This document shows, one piece after another, positions 20,009-29,859 of a DNA stretch of 64,000 nt; position 1 is the stretch's first letter, and every line of letters starts with the position of its first letter. The stretch is from Thiosocius sp963759055 (GTDB lineage Bacteria; Pseudomonadota; Gammaproteobacteria; Chromatiales; Chromatiaceae), in NCBI GenBank assembly GCA_963759055.1, contig CAVWYD010000004.1:1-64000 (forward strand). The letters run 5' to 3'. Under the pieces are notes generated by a model that was not told where the DNA came from, searched no databases, and saw nothing but the letters and a program-made list of their open reading frames with translations. The translations under genes and the position numbers were made by a program.

Positions 20009-20255
20009 GGTCTGGATTACAACACAGCGGTGCAAACCGCCCTGTGTACCAGCGAGATCGAGGGCGAAACCCTCAATGCAGGCTCGGTACGCTCATCGGT
20101 GGTGCGCAAGCTCGGCCTGCAAAGGGCGGGGTTTGTCGAAGGCCTGAAAGACGCACTCGGCATCCCCCAGACCGAAGCCCTGGTAGGCCTGCTGCTTGAA
20201 GCAACCGCCGATGCCGGGCATGCCCTGTCAATCGAAATACTATGTCAGTGGCGGG
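20009..20255 (+). pseudogene. Fic/DUF4172 N-terminal remnant
   Basis: The segment around ALCTSEIEGETLNAGSVRSSVVRKLGL and TEALVGLLLEATADAG resembles the N-terminal region of Fic proteins of the DUF4172 type, including the inhibitory TxxxEG string. The Fic core with HPFxxGNGR is absent downstream. It lacks a proper start and end. It is a second, dead Fic gene within the same accessory zone. Confidence 0.5.
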
Positions 20256-20687
20256 CGCAGCACACGCTCTGCCATCAGCTACCATGGAAGCTCCAAACGC
20301 CAATGAGCACACAAGACATCGTCGCCAAACATACGGCGCAGAAACTGGTGAGAGCCTAATCCGGGGCGTGATTGGCAGTTGCAGGGGAGGGCGGTTCAAG
20401 AAGACGCTGGAGCGGATATGACTGCTTTCGACATTAGCAATCATGAAACCAAGTCCCTAGCATAACGGCGCCTGGTTTGAATGCCGCCTCTCCATCACCA
20501 TCCCATCACACAAGCATGCTCAAACTGACGCAAGCTTTTACAGACCCCCCGCCAAATTTATTACTTGAACTTTGTGGCTTAAGTTACTGTTATAGAAAGA
20601 TTGTCAGATTTCTCAGAAGCCTTTTTTCATGCCTGGAGTTTCCTCTTAATCGGCTGTTTGGCACAACCTTGGCGCACGCGAAACCCA
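20256..20687. other. degenerate accessory sequence
   Basis: No intact gene is visible. The part 20609-20687 resembles 18740-18820 in layout (a T run followed by GCCTGG-TTTCC and then an integrase start), which suggests a second, decayed integration junction. Confidence 0.35.
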
Positions 20688-20792
20688 ATGGCATCCATCC
20701 GAAAGCGTATCGGTGCAAATGGCACCACTTATCACATCGAGATCGGGCGAAAGGGGCAGAAGCCGGCTCAGACGGTTTGTGCATCCAGGTAA
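20688..20792 (+). pseudogene. third integrase N-terminal remnant
   Basis: MASIRKRIGANGTTYHIEI followed by GRKGQKP is the typical start of a tyrosine integrase with an arm-binding domain. It is lost after about 30 residues and overlaps the 3' end of the gene on the other strand. It probably marks the right edge of the accessory zone. Confidence 0.55.
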
Positions 20793-21103
20793 AAGAAGAC
20801 GAAGCGCCCCTGCTCGATATCTATGCGCAGCACTGCGCCATGGTAAATGCCGTAATCCACGTAGCCAGGCACTGCGCTGGCGGCATGGCATTCGCTGGCG
20901 TGCTGGGGTGACTCAAAATCGCGATCACGGTCGTACCAAGACAACAGCATTGGATCATTTAGGTGCGTACGTGCCTCAGCATTGGCGACACCTATTGCCT
21001 CGTGATAATCGACGGGAGAGGGTTCCGGAAGTAAATCAATCAGCTCGACTGCGCTGTAGTCGGGAGCCTGCGGAATAGTGCAGTGCTGCTGATCGTCGCT
21101 CAT
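20768..21103 (-). CDS. AF1514-family (DUF5619-like) small protein
   Basis: 111 residues. The segments AIGVANAEARTHLNDPMLLS, WYDRDRDFESP and VPGYVDYGIYHGAVLRIDI correspond to what I remember of the AF1514 family of small cytoplasmic proteins found in sulfur bacteria and archaea. Function is unknown. An AAGGA site lies upstream of the ATG at 21103. It is followed downstream by the integrase remnant, which cuts into its 3' side without changing its frame. Confidence 0.6.
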   Translation of the reverse strand: MSDDQQHCTIPQAPDYSAVELIDLLPEPSPVDYHEAIGVANAEARTHLNDPMLLSWYDRDRDFESPQHASECHAASAVPGYVDYGIYHGAVLRIDIEQGRFVFFYLDAQTV

Positions 21104-21342
21104 ATTCGTCGTCCTTCGCTGGCTTTTGCAATGGTGGGCTGGTCCGTCCTGTCGAGGTGAGAATAGCTCAATGGATGAGGCGATCCAGGGTAGGAAACGG
21201 TTTCAAGCGGTTCGTGTAATGTTTCCGTGCAGGCCGGTATCTGGGTAAAGAGGCAGGACCGGGCGGCCAGGACGGCCGATTCGCGAGCGCCTACACTACC
21301 AGGAAATTTGTCCATCTGTACGTATCGGCGAGGAGGTTTCAA

Positions 21343-22215
21343 ATGATTGACCGAGCGCGCGCCTTGCTGCTTGGAAGTCTGTGTTTAGTCATGCCGTTGA
21401 CTGCCGGCACATCACTCGCCGACTGGCGGTTCGAGTTCCTTGGCAGCAGCAATACATCATTGTCCAATCCTCACGATGTGAAACTCTCGCGGGACGGTGA
21501 AGTATTGTTCGTCTCGGATGTTGGCAGCGGACGCGTCGTGGCACTCGATGCCGACAGCCTGGAGTTCGTCGACGCTTTCGGCGCTGACGTCCTGAGCGGC
21601 ACCCATGATGTCGATTTCGACGAAAGCGGGCAAATGTACGTCGCGGATACCCACAATGGCCGGGCTGCGATATTCGCTATGCAGGGGACACAGGGCGAGT
21701 TGGTTGGGTCGCTCAGCGAGCGCTTGTCTGGACCGGAAGGTGTCTTGGTCCATCCGAACGGTATGATTTATGTGGCTGGCGCCTGGTCGAACAATGTGGT
21801 GGCTTTCCGCGATGGTGAAGTTGCGTATGAGTTGAGAGGGCTGTCGGCACCACACGATCTGGAGGTCGCACCGGATGGGCGCATCTGGCTGGCCGACGCC
21901 GGCAACGACAGGATTCTGTTGTTGAACGAATCCCTGGAGGTCATCAGCGAATTGAGCGGGCCGCCTTTTGATTTCGACGGCGTGCGTTATCTGGATGTGA
22001 TGCCCGACGGCATCCTGGTTGCCGCCGACAAGAACTCCCATCAGGTGAAGATCATCGATCCTAACGGGAGATTGCTTGCGACGCTCGGTGCCGGGCGGCC
22101 GGGGAAGGGCGAGGGTGTTTTTCGTACGCCAGAAGGCGTCGACAGTGCGGGCGACATCCTGTGGCTCTCCGATTCCGGCAACGACCGCATTGTGAAGTAC
22201 CGGATCGTGCGCTGA
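21343..22215 (+). CDS. exported NHL-repeat beta-propeller protein
   Basis: 290 residues with a signal peptide ending TAGTSLA. About six NHL-like repeats follow (NPHDVKLSRDGEVLFVSDVGSGRVV; DVDFDESGQMYVADTHNGRA; EGVDSAGDILWLSDSGNDRIVKY). NHL propellers bind ligands or act in extracytoplasmic scaffolds. An AGGAGG site precedes the ATG. It is convergent with the thioredoxin gene downstream and monocistronic. No catalytic motif for a peptidyl-amidating lyase is obvious. Confidence 0.82.
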   Translation: MIDRARALLLGSLCLVMPLTAGTSLADWRFEFLGSSNTSLSNPHDVKLSRDGEVLFVSDVGSGRVVALDADSLEFVDAFGADVLSGTHDVDFDESGQMYVADTHNGRAAIFAMQGTQGELVGSLSERLSGPEGVLVHPNGMIYVAGAWSNNVVAFRDGEVAYELRGLSAPHDLEVAPDGRIWLADAGNDRILLLNESLEVISELSGPPFDFDGVRYLDVMPDGILVAADKNSHQVKIIDPNGRLLATLGAGRPGKGEGVFRTPEGVDSAGDILWLSDSGNDRIVKYRIVR

Positions 22216-22284
22216 CGCTTGGATGCCGTTGTCGGCCCCTCCGGATCCGCCGGCATGCCGACGGCCCGCCGCCTCGCGCGGCAA

Positions 22285-23310
22285 TCACTTTGAGAGATCG
22301 ACGTTTCGGCCGCTGGCGGTGATCTCGGCCGTGCGCACATCCAGGTAGTCGTAAAAGCTCTCAGGGTACTTCTCGTAGTGGCGTTCGCCCACGTAGCGCA
22401 ATACCTCCTCGAAATGGTAGGTGTATAGCTTGCTGTTGATGCGCATCACCTCTTTACCCTGGTCGAACAGCACGATGCCGGGTCGGTATACCAGGCCCAG
22501 TTTCTCGGCATAGGCCTTGGGCGTGGTCTGGTTGCCCTCCACGTCCACAATGGGCTCTTCCGACAGGGCGTCCAGGCGGACAAAGGTGTAATTCTCCAGG
22601 ACCTCGCGGACCTCGGGGCGCATCAGGTGGCCGTCGTGCAGTGCATCGCAGTCCAGGCAGCCCTTGTCCTCGAAGATCACCGCGAGCGGCTTGTCCGCCA
22701 CCGACTGGAGGTCGCTCACCGCCTTCAGCTGGGGATGGTCACGAAAGCTGTAGACCGCCTTCTTCCTCGCATCCACATACTTTGACAGAGAGGTCTTCAG
22801 GTAGGCCTTCTCCTGCACATAGTCCAGCACCTGCTTGAAATCAGGCACCGAGCGGTAGCCGTTGACCCGGGCCACCATCTTGTTCTGCTGGTTGAGGAAG
22901 ACGACGGTGGGGGTGTACATCACCTTCAGCCTGGTCGCCAATTCCTTCTCGGTGAGGCTGGTCTCCTGGTTCAGCGCCACCTCGCGGTCGCCCCTGATGT
23001 TGATGGCGATGACGTCGAAGTTCTCCTTGATGAAATCCGTGTAGGGGGCGTGTTTAAAGTTCTCCTCGGTCATCTTGAAGCAGTACGGGCAACCGTTGAG
23101 GTGCATAAACAGGATCACGTGCTTGTCGGACTCGGCCGCTTCACCCACGTCCTCGGCAATATCCAGAAAGCTCTCCTTGAACCAGCCTGGGTGCTCCGAA
23201 ATCTTGCCACCTACCACCTCGCCCGGGGTGGCGGCCGCGACAACATTGCCTGAACCCAGAAAAGAGAGAGTGAAGACCAACAGCGTGAAACGCACCTTCT
23301 CGAACATCAT
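22285..23310 (-). CDS. SoxW-like periplasmic protein with two thioredoxin domains
   Basis: 341 residues with a signal peptide (LLVFTLSFLGSGNVVAA). The first thioredoxin domain has the redox motif CPYC (about residue 74) and the cis-Pro in YTPTVVF; the second has CLDC (about residue 219) and YRPGIVLF. SoxW-type proteins deliver reductant in the periplasm, for example to the sulfur-oxidation or cytochrome-maturation system. Two active domains in one chain are less common. The first two codons are both ATG. No sox gene is adjacent in this window. Confidence 0.85.
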   Translation of the reverse strand: MMFEKVRFTLLVFTLSFLGSGNVVAAATPGEVVGGKISEHPGWFKESFLDIAEDVGEAAESDKHVILFMHLNGCPYCFKMTEENFKHAPYTDFIKENFDVIAINIRGDREVALNQETSLTEKELATRLKVMYTPTVVFLNQQNKMVARVNGYRSVPDFKQVLDYVQEKAYLKTSLSKYVDARKKAVYSFRDHPQLKAVSDLQSVADKPLAVIFEDKGCLDCDALHDGHLMRPEVREVLENYTFVRLDALSEEPIVDVEGNQTTPKAYAEKLGLVYRPGIVLFDQGKEVMRINSKLYTYHFEEVLRYVGERHYEKYPESFYDYLDVRTAEITASGRNVDLSK

Positions 23311-23617
23311 CGAAAATCTCCCTGAATCTGTGAGGAAAATCCTGAAAACCGGCTGGCAGAGAATATAGCTGTCGAGAGCGGAATTGCCTACGGAGAAAAA
23401 CGGGAATTACCGCCGGAAAATCGCCGTTGTCTGTCATGGGTGGGGGTTTGCCCGCGCACCCGGGACGGTCGCTGCGCTCGAGACGCTTTCACGGCCTTAG
23501 GCTGTCAGCTCCGGTACTCGAATGATGCCACCGCACTGTGGAACCAGTGGTGCAGCCTGCTTTCGTGCAGGGCACACTATACTGCGGCGAAGTAGGGCAG
23601 ATGAGCGAGCTGGAAGA

Positions 23618-24469
23618 ATGGCACGCGTGTTGTGCGTGGGAATCGCCACGCTGGATATCATCAACCGGGTCGAACAGTATCCGGCCGAAGACAGCGAGGT
23701 GCGCGCGCTGGCGCAATCCCGGCGAATGGGCGGCAACGCCGCAAATACCGCAACGGTGCTGGCGCAGTTGGGTGCGCACGCTTTCTGGGTCGGAAACCTG
23801 GCACAACCGGCAGAAATCGTTGAGCGTGATTTTGCCCGCTATGGCGTGGACACTTCGCTGGCGGTGCGCCTCCCGGACGCGGTGATGCCGACCTCGTACA
23901 TCTTGCTCAGCGAGGCAAGCGGTTCTCGCAGTATCGTGCACTTCCGCGACCTTCCGGAATATCAAGCCGAGCATTTTCTAAAACTGGACCTGCGCAGTTT
24001 TGACTGGGTGCACTTTGAGGGGCGCGCGATCGACCAGCTGGTGCCGATGTTATGGCGTGCACGTGGCATGTGCGGACTGCCGGTATCCCTTGAGGTGGAG
24101 AAGCCGAGGAGGGGGATTGAGGAATTGTTTGAACAGGCCGACCTGTTGCTGTTCTCACGCGATTATGCACAGGCGCAGGGTTTTTCAGATGCAGCGGCAT
24201 TACTGCGCAGCCTGCCTCAGGGCGTCCTTGCCACCTGCGCTTGGGGCGCACAGGGTGCTTGGGCGATTGATCAGGACAGCCGGCTACTGCACGTGGTGGC
24301 ACCGCCGTTGGATTCGGTGGTTGACACACTTGGTGCCGGCGACGTATTCAACGCGGCGATGGTGCATGCGCGCAGCAGTGGCCGGACGATGGAGCAGGCA
24401 CTGCGGGCGGCGGTATCTTTGGCTTCATTGCAGTGCACCCGTGAAGGGTTGGAGTTGGTCGATGAGTGA
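23618..24469 (+). CDS. PfkB-family sugar kinase, ketohexokinase-like
   Basis: 283 residues when started at the ATG of MARVLCVGIATLDIINRV. The PfkB signatures are RMGGNAANTATVLAQLG near residue 35 and DTLGAGDVFNAAMVHA near residue 235, with catalytic Asp. It phosphorylates a sugar or nucleoside; order of motifs is nearest to ketohexokinases. An upstream in-frame extension to 23522 exists but adds non-conserved residues. No sugar operon is linked. Confidence 0.85.
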   Translation: MARVLCVGIATLDIINRVEQYPAEDSEVRALAQSRRMGGNAANTATVLAQLGAHAFWVGNLAQPAEIVERDFARYGVDTSLAVRLPDAVMPTSYILLSEASGSRSIVHFRDLPEYQAEHFLKLDLRSFDWVHFEGRAIDQLVPMLWRARGMCGLPVSLEVEKPRRGIEELFEQADLLLFSRDYAQAQGFSDAAALLRSLPQGVLATCAWGAQGAWAIDQDSRLLHVVAPPLDSVVDTLGAGDVFNAAMVHARSSGRTMEQALRAAVSLASLQCTREGLELVDE

Positions 24470-24519
24470 ACGGAAGCAGGTGGCCCCCAGGATCGGGTGA
24501 ACCGCGACGGCGTCCGCGC

Positions 24520-26709
24520 TCAATCCACCCAGTGCAGGACATCACGTATGACCGACCAGCGGTGTTCGCTGGCGGTCTTCTGCTTGCCCAGTACCCACCG
24601 GTCGTAAAGCGTATCGATGGTGCCGTTTTTCTTGTTCAGATCGATCCATAGTCCGAGATAGTCCGCCCAGGCCTCTTCTCTGTAGGGCACGGGAAGGGCC
24701 AATGGCAGTTTGCTGCTGTTCGCCGGCACCACCACGGAATACTCGGGATACAGCAGGCTCCAGGCGGCGGCCTCCTGTGCCGGCATCACCATGACATCGA
24801 AGGTCTCGCCCTGATCCTTAATGAAGCGCAGGGTTGATGTGACGTAGCGTATTTTGGCCAGAGGTAGCTTTTCCCTTATGCGCACCTGGAAATATTCTGA
24901 CTCCTTGAGCGCAACTGAGAGTCCGTGCATTTTAGCTACCGCATCCAGGTCGTAGAAGCGATTGCGCCGGTGATCCGGTACCAGGAAGGCGGCCACCAGG
25001 TCCAGGTAGGGTTCGGAGAAGGTCAGCTCGGTAGCCAGATCGGGAAATGCCAGCATCCCTGTCCCAAGGTCGCAGTCGCCCAGGTTGAGGTGCACTGCCA
25101 CCGCTGGCCGATAGTCTACGGGCACGAACTCGAGTTGGACGTCGAGGCTTGATGCGAGCTTGTGTATCAAGGCGATGTCGAAGCCGACCAGTTCATTGTC
25201 GCCGTTGAAGTAAGAAAACGGCATTTGCTTGCCGTCGTAGCAGACCCGCAGTAAGCCCCGTGACTTGATGAGTTGCAGGCGGTCCATGTCTTCAGGCGCC
25301 GGTGGGATATCCACCGGCATTATCCTGTAGACCTTGTCAGGCACCGAGCGGTCCATCAGATACATCCCGGCAATGATCCCATCCTTGTCGTAGGCGTTTT
25401 CCATTGTCAGGGTGAACACGGTTCGCAGCGCCGTGATCGTCAAGCCCAGGGCGACCACGCTGATCAGGATATAGCGGAATATACGTCGCGGATTCACGCG
25501 CATCAGGCCGTTCATGGAGAACGCGCCAAGGAGAGTCAGGGTCAGGACGAACATTGCCGCCAGCAGCGTGGCGAACCGGCTGTTGATAACGCCGGTGGCC
25601 AGGAACAGTTCGAACAGGTCGCTCGGTACCCGGGCGGTCTCCATGATGAACGGCACCGCGATGGAGGCGCTGGCAAACAGGCTGGCGAGACCGGCCGCGG
25701 CGACCGCCGGAAAATCCTCGATCCCGACCGGATAGCCCGAATACCATCCGGCGAACAGGACGAAGGTCAGGGTGAAAAGTTTGCCCGCATGAGGGAAGTT
25801 GAACGACACAGGCACGATAACCTCGACCGCGGCCTCTGCACGCTCTTTATCCTGCGCGTACTGAGCGATCAGCTCCTTGCTCTTCTCCACCAGCATCGGC
25901 AGTACTACGAACAGACTGCCGGTCGCGAAGGCGGTCAGCAGTGCATCACGGGTGGCTCCCACCACCTGGCGATAGCTCAGTGGCGTCAGACATGTAACCA
26001 GCCCCGGAAGTATCCACAGGGAGGTCAACAGCGAAACGCCGACGTATGCCCAGATAAAGATCCCGAGTCGTTGTATCTCGGCAAGCTGCATGGTGCCGGC
26101 CGCCGCGGCAGTGATCGCAAAAACCCCGACCGGAGTCAGCTTCACGATGAAGTCGGCGACCCGCATCAGCGCCTTCATCAAGATTTCCATCCCGTTCAGC
26201 AGAGTCTGCTTTTCGTCGATACCGATTACGGCAACCCCGACCGCAACACTGAAGACGACCACCGCCGGCACCAGGTTGTTGGCCAGTGCGTGAAACAGGT
26301 TGGAGGGCACGTAGAGTCCGAGAAAATCCACCGGCGGCCTTGGGTCGGCCAGGGCGTTGCTGAAGAACGAGGAGCTCTCCCAGCTTGGAAAAGTGAACGG
26401 GAATACGAACACGATCGCCAGGCTGACGCCCCAGAGCAGCAAAAGCATCAGGCCGGCCTTGCGCGCCAGCAGCAGCGCATCGGCATAATCGAGACGCCCC
26501 AGGCCCGTGACCAGCGACAGCATCACGTAGGGCAATACGGTCATCTGCAGCAGTTTGATCCAGATTTCACCGATGATATCGAGAAAGGCGACCATCTCGC
26601 CGAAGAAAAGGCCGGCCAGCACGCCCAGGCCGAGGCCCATGAAGATCATGGTTGACAGGCTCAGGCCTTTTTTGATCGGTGCGGCAAGTTGGCGATCTGA
26701 GTGAGTCAA
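24520..26709 (-). CDS. dicarboxylate/amino-acid:cation symporter fused to a family 3 solute-binding domain
   Basis: 729 residues. Residues 1-430 form an SDF (DAACS) transporter with eight or more membrane segments (MGLGLGVLAGLFFGEMV; TAFATGSLFVVLPML), though the canonical hairpin motifs are divergent. A final helix (ILISVVALGLTITALRTVF) leads into an SBP_bac_3 domain (residues about 480-710: LIKSRGLLRVCYDGKQMPFS; ELVGFDIALIHKLASSL). The binding domain would thus be tethered to the permease on the periplasmic face, replacing a free binding protein. Substrate is likely a carboxylate or amino acid. The gene is undamaged and divergent from the PEP-synthase-like gene. Confidence 0.88.
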   Translation of the reverse strand: MTHSDRQLAAPIKKGLSLSTMIFMGLGLGVLAGLFFGEMVAFLDIIGEIWIKLLQMTVLPYVMLSLVTGLGRLDYADALLLARKAGLMLLLLWGVSLAIVFVFPFTFPSWESSSFFSNALADPRPPVDFLGLYVPSNLFHALANNLVPAVVVFSVAVGVAVIGIDEKQTLLNGMEILMKALMRVADFIVKLTPVGVFAITAAAAGTMQLAEIQRLGIFIWAYVGVSLLTSLWILPGLVTCLTPLSYRQVVGATRDALLTAFATGSLFVVLPMLVEKSKELIAQYAQDKERAEAAVEVIVPVSFNFPHAGKLFTLTFVLFAGWYSGYPVGIEDFPAVAAAGLASLFASASIAVPFIMETARVPSDLFELFLATGVINSRFATLLAAMFVLTLTLLGAFSMNGLMRVNPRRIFRYILISVVALGLTITALRTVFTLTMENAYDKDGIIAGMYLMDRSVPDKVYRIMPVDIPPAPEDMDRLQLIKSRGLLRVCYDGKQMPFSYFNGDNELVGFDIALIHKLASSLDVQLEFVPVDYRPAVAVHLNLGDCDLGTGMLAFPDLATELTFSEPYLDLVAAFLVPDHRRNRFYDLDAVAKMHGLSVALKESEYFQVRIREKLPLAKIRYVTSTLRFIKDQGETFDVMVMPAQEAAAWSLLYPEYSVVVPANSSKLPLALPVPYREEAWADYLGLWIDLNKKNGTIDTLYDRWVLGKQKTASEHRWSVIRDVLHWVD

Positions 26710-26913
26710 TGCGGATTATCTCTTGGTTTTGGTGTTGCGCCTGTCGGGAAATTCAAGTCCGCCACAACAGAGTCCACTATACAATTTCCCTGGTATCCAC
26801 CGCCTATCGGCGAAGATGCCGGTCGATTCCGGATTGCGGACTTTGCTTTAGGTTTAAGGCTGTTGTGAATTGTTATACCTTAGCCCCTCGCATGGATCCC
26901 TGAGGAACGCTCG

Positions 26914-29859
26914 ATGAAGCAGCTCTTGCCGGCCCTTTTTTCCGGTCCGCTGGTCGCGACTCTAATCTTTTCAACCTCCGTAGTGCGAGCATCGACTGAA
27001 GCGCCAGCTGCTGTGCCCTCCCAGGAATATCGGCAATGGATCGTCGATATGAAAACCGCGGAGCGCGGGCCGTTTTCCAGGCTGCGCTGGTTTTGCACAG
27101 ACGGGCGGGTTACCCCACCCAAACCCTACGTCTGCGGTGACGAGGGCGGTCACCAACATGGTGAATGGAGTGAGCAGACCAAGGAATTGCGCGACAAGGG
27201 CTACAGGATCGCCAACCTGCTGGCGGGTGCCGATGGGGAGGCGCTGATCGCGCAGCCCGATTTTGTCGACAGTTATAACCAGATGCTGATCGAAAAGTAT
27301 CTGGTTGCCACCGATGACGGCTGGATACTGCGCCGGGCCTTGTTCTATCGCGGTGCCATGCAGCAAGAGGACGAGGCCGCCGGTGGGCGAAATTTGCTAG
27401 AGGCCATGATTGCCAAACCCGATTGGATCGGAACGCGCTTCCCTGCGATGCGTATCGGTGTCCGCCTGTTGCCGCATGGCAGGGACACCGCCTCGGTGCA
27501 GAAGGTCCGCCAGCTATCGGCCTCTCTGTCTGATCAGGACGAAGGATTTAAGACCCTGCGTGGCAAGATTCACGGCACCCCGGATGCCGATGATGCCCAG
27601 CGGGTGCGTGACTACGCGGCCAAGGTGACCGACCCGGATATGAAGGCGAAGTATCTGGAACTGGCTCGAGAGATCGATGACGTCTACCAGTCCGGGTCCC
27701 TGCCCGAATTGCTCGAGTCCAGTGCCAAACGCTATTCAGGCGGCCCCTGGTTACAGAAGCTGCTACGGGATGCAGCCAGTGCGTATAAGCAAGAAGCGAC
27801 CGCCGGCAACCACTATAAGGTGACGGCTTCACTGCTGGCCGAACTGCGTGACAATATGTCCAGGATCAGGAATGCCTCGGCCCGACTCAGTGTGATGGAT
27901 CTGAGTCTGGTGGTCGAGGCGGATAACTTCCGCGCCAGCGCCGAGCTGCGCGAGCAGCTCTCCCAGGCGAGCCGTCATCAGCGCGTCGAATGGCTGCATG
28001 CCGCAATCGATGCCGCCTACGGCACTGGGGCCATCAACCAGCGCGGACGCCAGGAACTGCGGCAGTCGCTGGCCAGCCTGAGCTCCGACAATCTCAGCCT
28101 CGGCGTCTACCTGAAGGCGCTTGCTTACCTCGGGCGGGTGCCGGGCTGGGGCACCCAGGGCCTGCGCTTCCAGTTCTACGAGTCGATGCAGAAAATGTCC
28201 GGGATCGAGCCCCTGGCGCTGCATTTCATCCAGGACCAGTTGCGTGGCTCGCCGCTGCTGTTTTTTTCGCAACTGCTCGACAGCCTGCAGCGTGACGCGA
28301 ACAAGCTGGCCGGGGTGCGTCACAAATTGTTTGGCAAGGAGATCGGGGTGGGCTTCCGTGCCCTCAACCCGGGGCTGGCCCGCGGTACTCTGCATGCCCG
28401 CCCGGACCTGCAGCAACTTGGCGCATTCGCGGACGACGGCATCTACCTCTTGCCAGAGACTGTCTCGGACCTGCCGCCGGTTGCGGGCATCATGACCGCC
28501 GGTGAGGGCAACCCCCTGTCGCATGTGCAGCTGCTGGCCCGTAACCTTGGTATTCCAAACGTCGGTGTGGACGAAAGCCTGCTGTCCGTCATCCAGGGGC
28601 ACGATGGTGAGTCTGTGGTTATGGCTGTCAGTCCCGCCGGACTGGTCGAGCTGTCCGGGGACGGGGCCAACTGGAACGGAGTCTTTGGGGAAACGGAGGC
28701 CGGCCAGGATGTCGTCATTCGCCCCGACCTGGAAAAACTCGATCTCGGCGTCAGGGAATTCATCAACCTCAACAAGCTCAGCGCATCGGATTCGGGACGC
28801 ACGGTCGGGCCGAAGGCTGCCAAGCTGGGAGAACTGCGCAAGCACTTCCCCGAGGCCGTGTCACCGGGTGTGGCGATCCCCTTTGGTGTGTTCCGCGAGG
28901 TTGTCCTGGACCAGCCTTACCGGCAGACAAAGCAGACGGTGTTCGAGTGGATGGTGGAAAACTACCGCAACATGGAAAAGCTGCCGGCCGGTTCGGCGGA
29001 ACGCAAGCAGACCGCAGAACGCTTCCGTGCCGAGCTGTATGAGCTGATCCTGCAGGCACGCCTCGGTGCGGGTTATCAGGAACGGCTGCGAGTGGCCATG
29101 CAGCAGGCCTTCGGTTCCCTGGATGGGCTGGGCGTATTCATCCGTTCCGACACCAACGTCGAGGATCTGGCCGGTTTTACCGGGGCGGGTCTGAACCTGA
29201 CACTGCCCAACGTGGTCGGATTTGACAACGTCGTCGACGGGATCGCCAAGGTCTGGGCCTCGCCCTTCACGGCGCGCGCATTTGCCTGGCGTCAGTCGCA
29301 TATGGAATCGCCGGAAAACGTCTATCCCGCGATCTTGCTGCTCAAGTCGGTGCCAAACGACAAGTCCGGGGTGATGGTCACCCAGGATATCGATACCGGC
29401 GATCGAAACGTGATATCGGTCGCGGTCAATGAAGGTGTCGGTGGCGCAGTCGATGGACAGTCGAGCGAGTCTCTGCGGATTGATACCCGCGACGGTTCTG
29501 TGAAGGTGCTGGCAATGGCTACGGCCCCCTGGCGGCGCAATCCTGCCCCGGGCGGTGGGGTGGACAAGCTGCCGGTGAGTGGCGACGAAGCGGTATTGAA
29601 GGCAGACGAAATCAAACAGCTGATCCGGTTCGCCAAAGAGCTGCCGGATCGTTTCCCGCCGATCACGGACGATCAGGGCAATCCCGCGCCGGCCGACATC
29701 GAATTCGGTTTTCTCGACGGAAAGTTGCAGCTGTTCCAGCTGCGGCCCTTCCTGGAAAGCCGCAAGGCCCGCGGCAGTGGCTATCTGAGTGATATGGACA
29801 AGTCGCTGCAGGGGACGATGGACAAGACGGTCAATATGCTCGAGGTGCCAAATGAATAA
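26914..29859 (+). CDS. exported PEP/pyruvate-binding (PEP synthase-like) protein
   Basis: 981 residues. It has a signal peptide (ATLIFSTSVVRA), a long helical N-terminal region without recognised domain, a phosphohistidine swivelling domain around residue 530 (AGEGNPLSHVQLLARNLGIPNV, with the expected His) and a C-terminal ATP-grasp PPDK-N-type domain (RSDTNVEDLAGFTGAGLNLT; FGFLDGKLQLFQLRPFLE). Enzymes of this family interconvert pyruvate and PEP in the cytoplasm; export makes that unlikely, so a different role in the envelope is probable. It overlaps the next gene by eight bases, indicating an operon. The frame is clean over 2.9 kb. Confidence 0.88.
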   Translation: MKQLLPALFSGPLVATLIFSTSVVRASTEAPAAVPSQEYRQWIVDMKTAERGPFSRLRWFCTDGRVTPPKPYVCGDEGGHQHGEWSEQTKELRDKGYRIANLLAGADGEALIAQPDFVDSYNQMLIEKYLVATDDGWILRRALFYRGAMQQEDEAAGGRNLLEAMIAKPDWIGTRFPAMRIGVRLLPHGRDTASVQKVRQLSASLSDQDEGFKTLRGKIHGTPDADDAQRVRDYAAKVTDPDMKAKYLELAREIDDVYQSGSLPELLESSAKRYSGGPWLQKLLRDAASAYKQEATAGNHYKVTASLLAELRDNMSRIRNASARLSVMDLSLVVEADNFRASAELREQLSQASRHQRVEWLHAAIDAAYGTGAINQRGRQELRQSLASLSSDNLSLGVYLKALAYLGRVPGWGTQGLRFQFYESMQKMSGIEPLALHFIQDQLRGSPLLFFSQLLDSLQRDANKLAGVRHKLFGKEIGVGFRALNPGLARGTLHARPDLQQLGAFADDGIYLLPETVSDLPPVAGIMTAGEGNPLSHVQLLARNLGIPNVGVDESLLSVIQGHDGESVVMAVSPAGLVELSGDGANWNGVFGETEAGQDVVIRPDLEKLDLGVREFINLNKLSASDSGRTVGPKAAKLGELRKHFPEAVSPGVAIPFGVFREVVLDQPYRQTKQTVFEWMVENYRNMEKLPAGSAERKQTAERFRAELYELILQARLGAGYQERLRVAMQQAFGSLDGLGVFIRSDTNVEDLAGFTGAGLNLTLPNVVGFDNVVDGIAKVWASPFTARAFAWRQSHMESPENVYPAILLLKSVPNDKSGVMVTQDIDTGDRNVISVAVNEGVGGAVDGQSSESLRIDTRDGSVKVLAMATAPWRRNPAPGGGVDKLPVSGDEAVLKADEIKQLIRFAKELPDRFPPITDDQGNPAPADIEFGFLDGKLQLFQLRPFLESRKARGSGYLSDMDKSLQGTMDKTVNMLEVPNE

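Noticed and set aside
25273..26655. Long plus-strand open frame of 460 codons, rich in His, Gln, Arg and Asp
   Set aside because: It lies exactly opposite the DAACS transporter, has no signal, ribosome site or family resemblance, and its composition is what antisense of a membrane protein gives.
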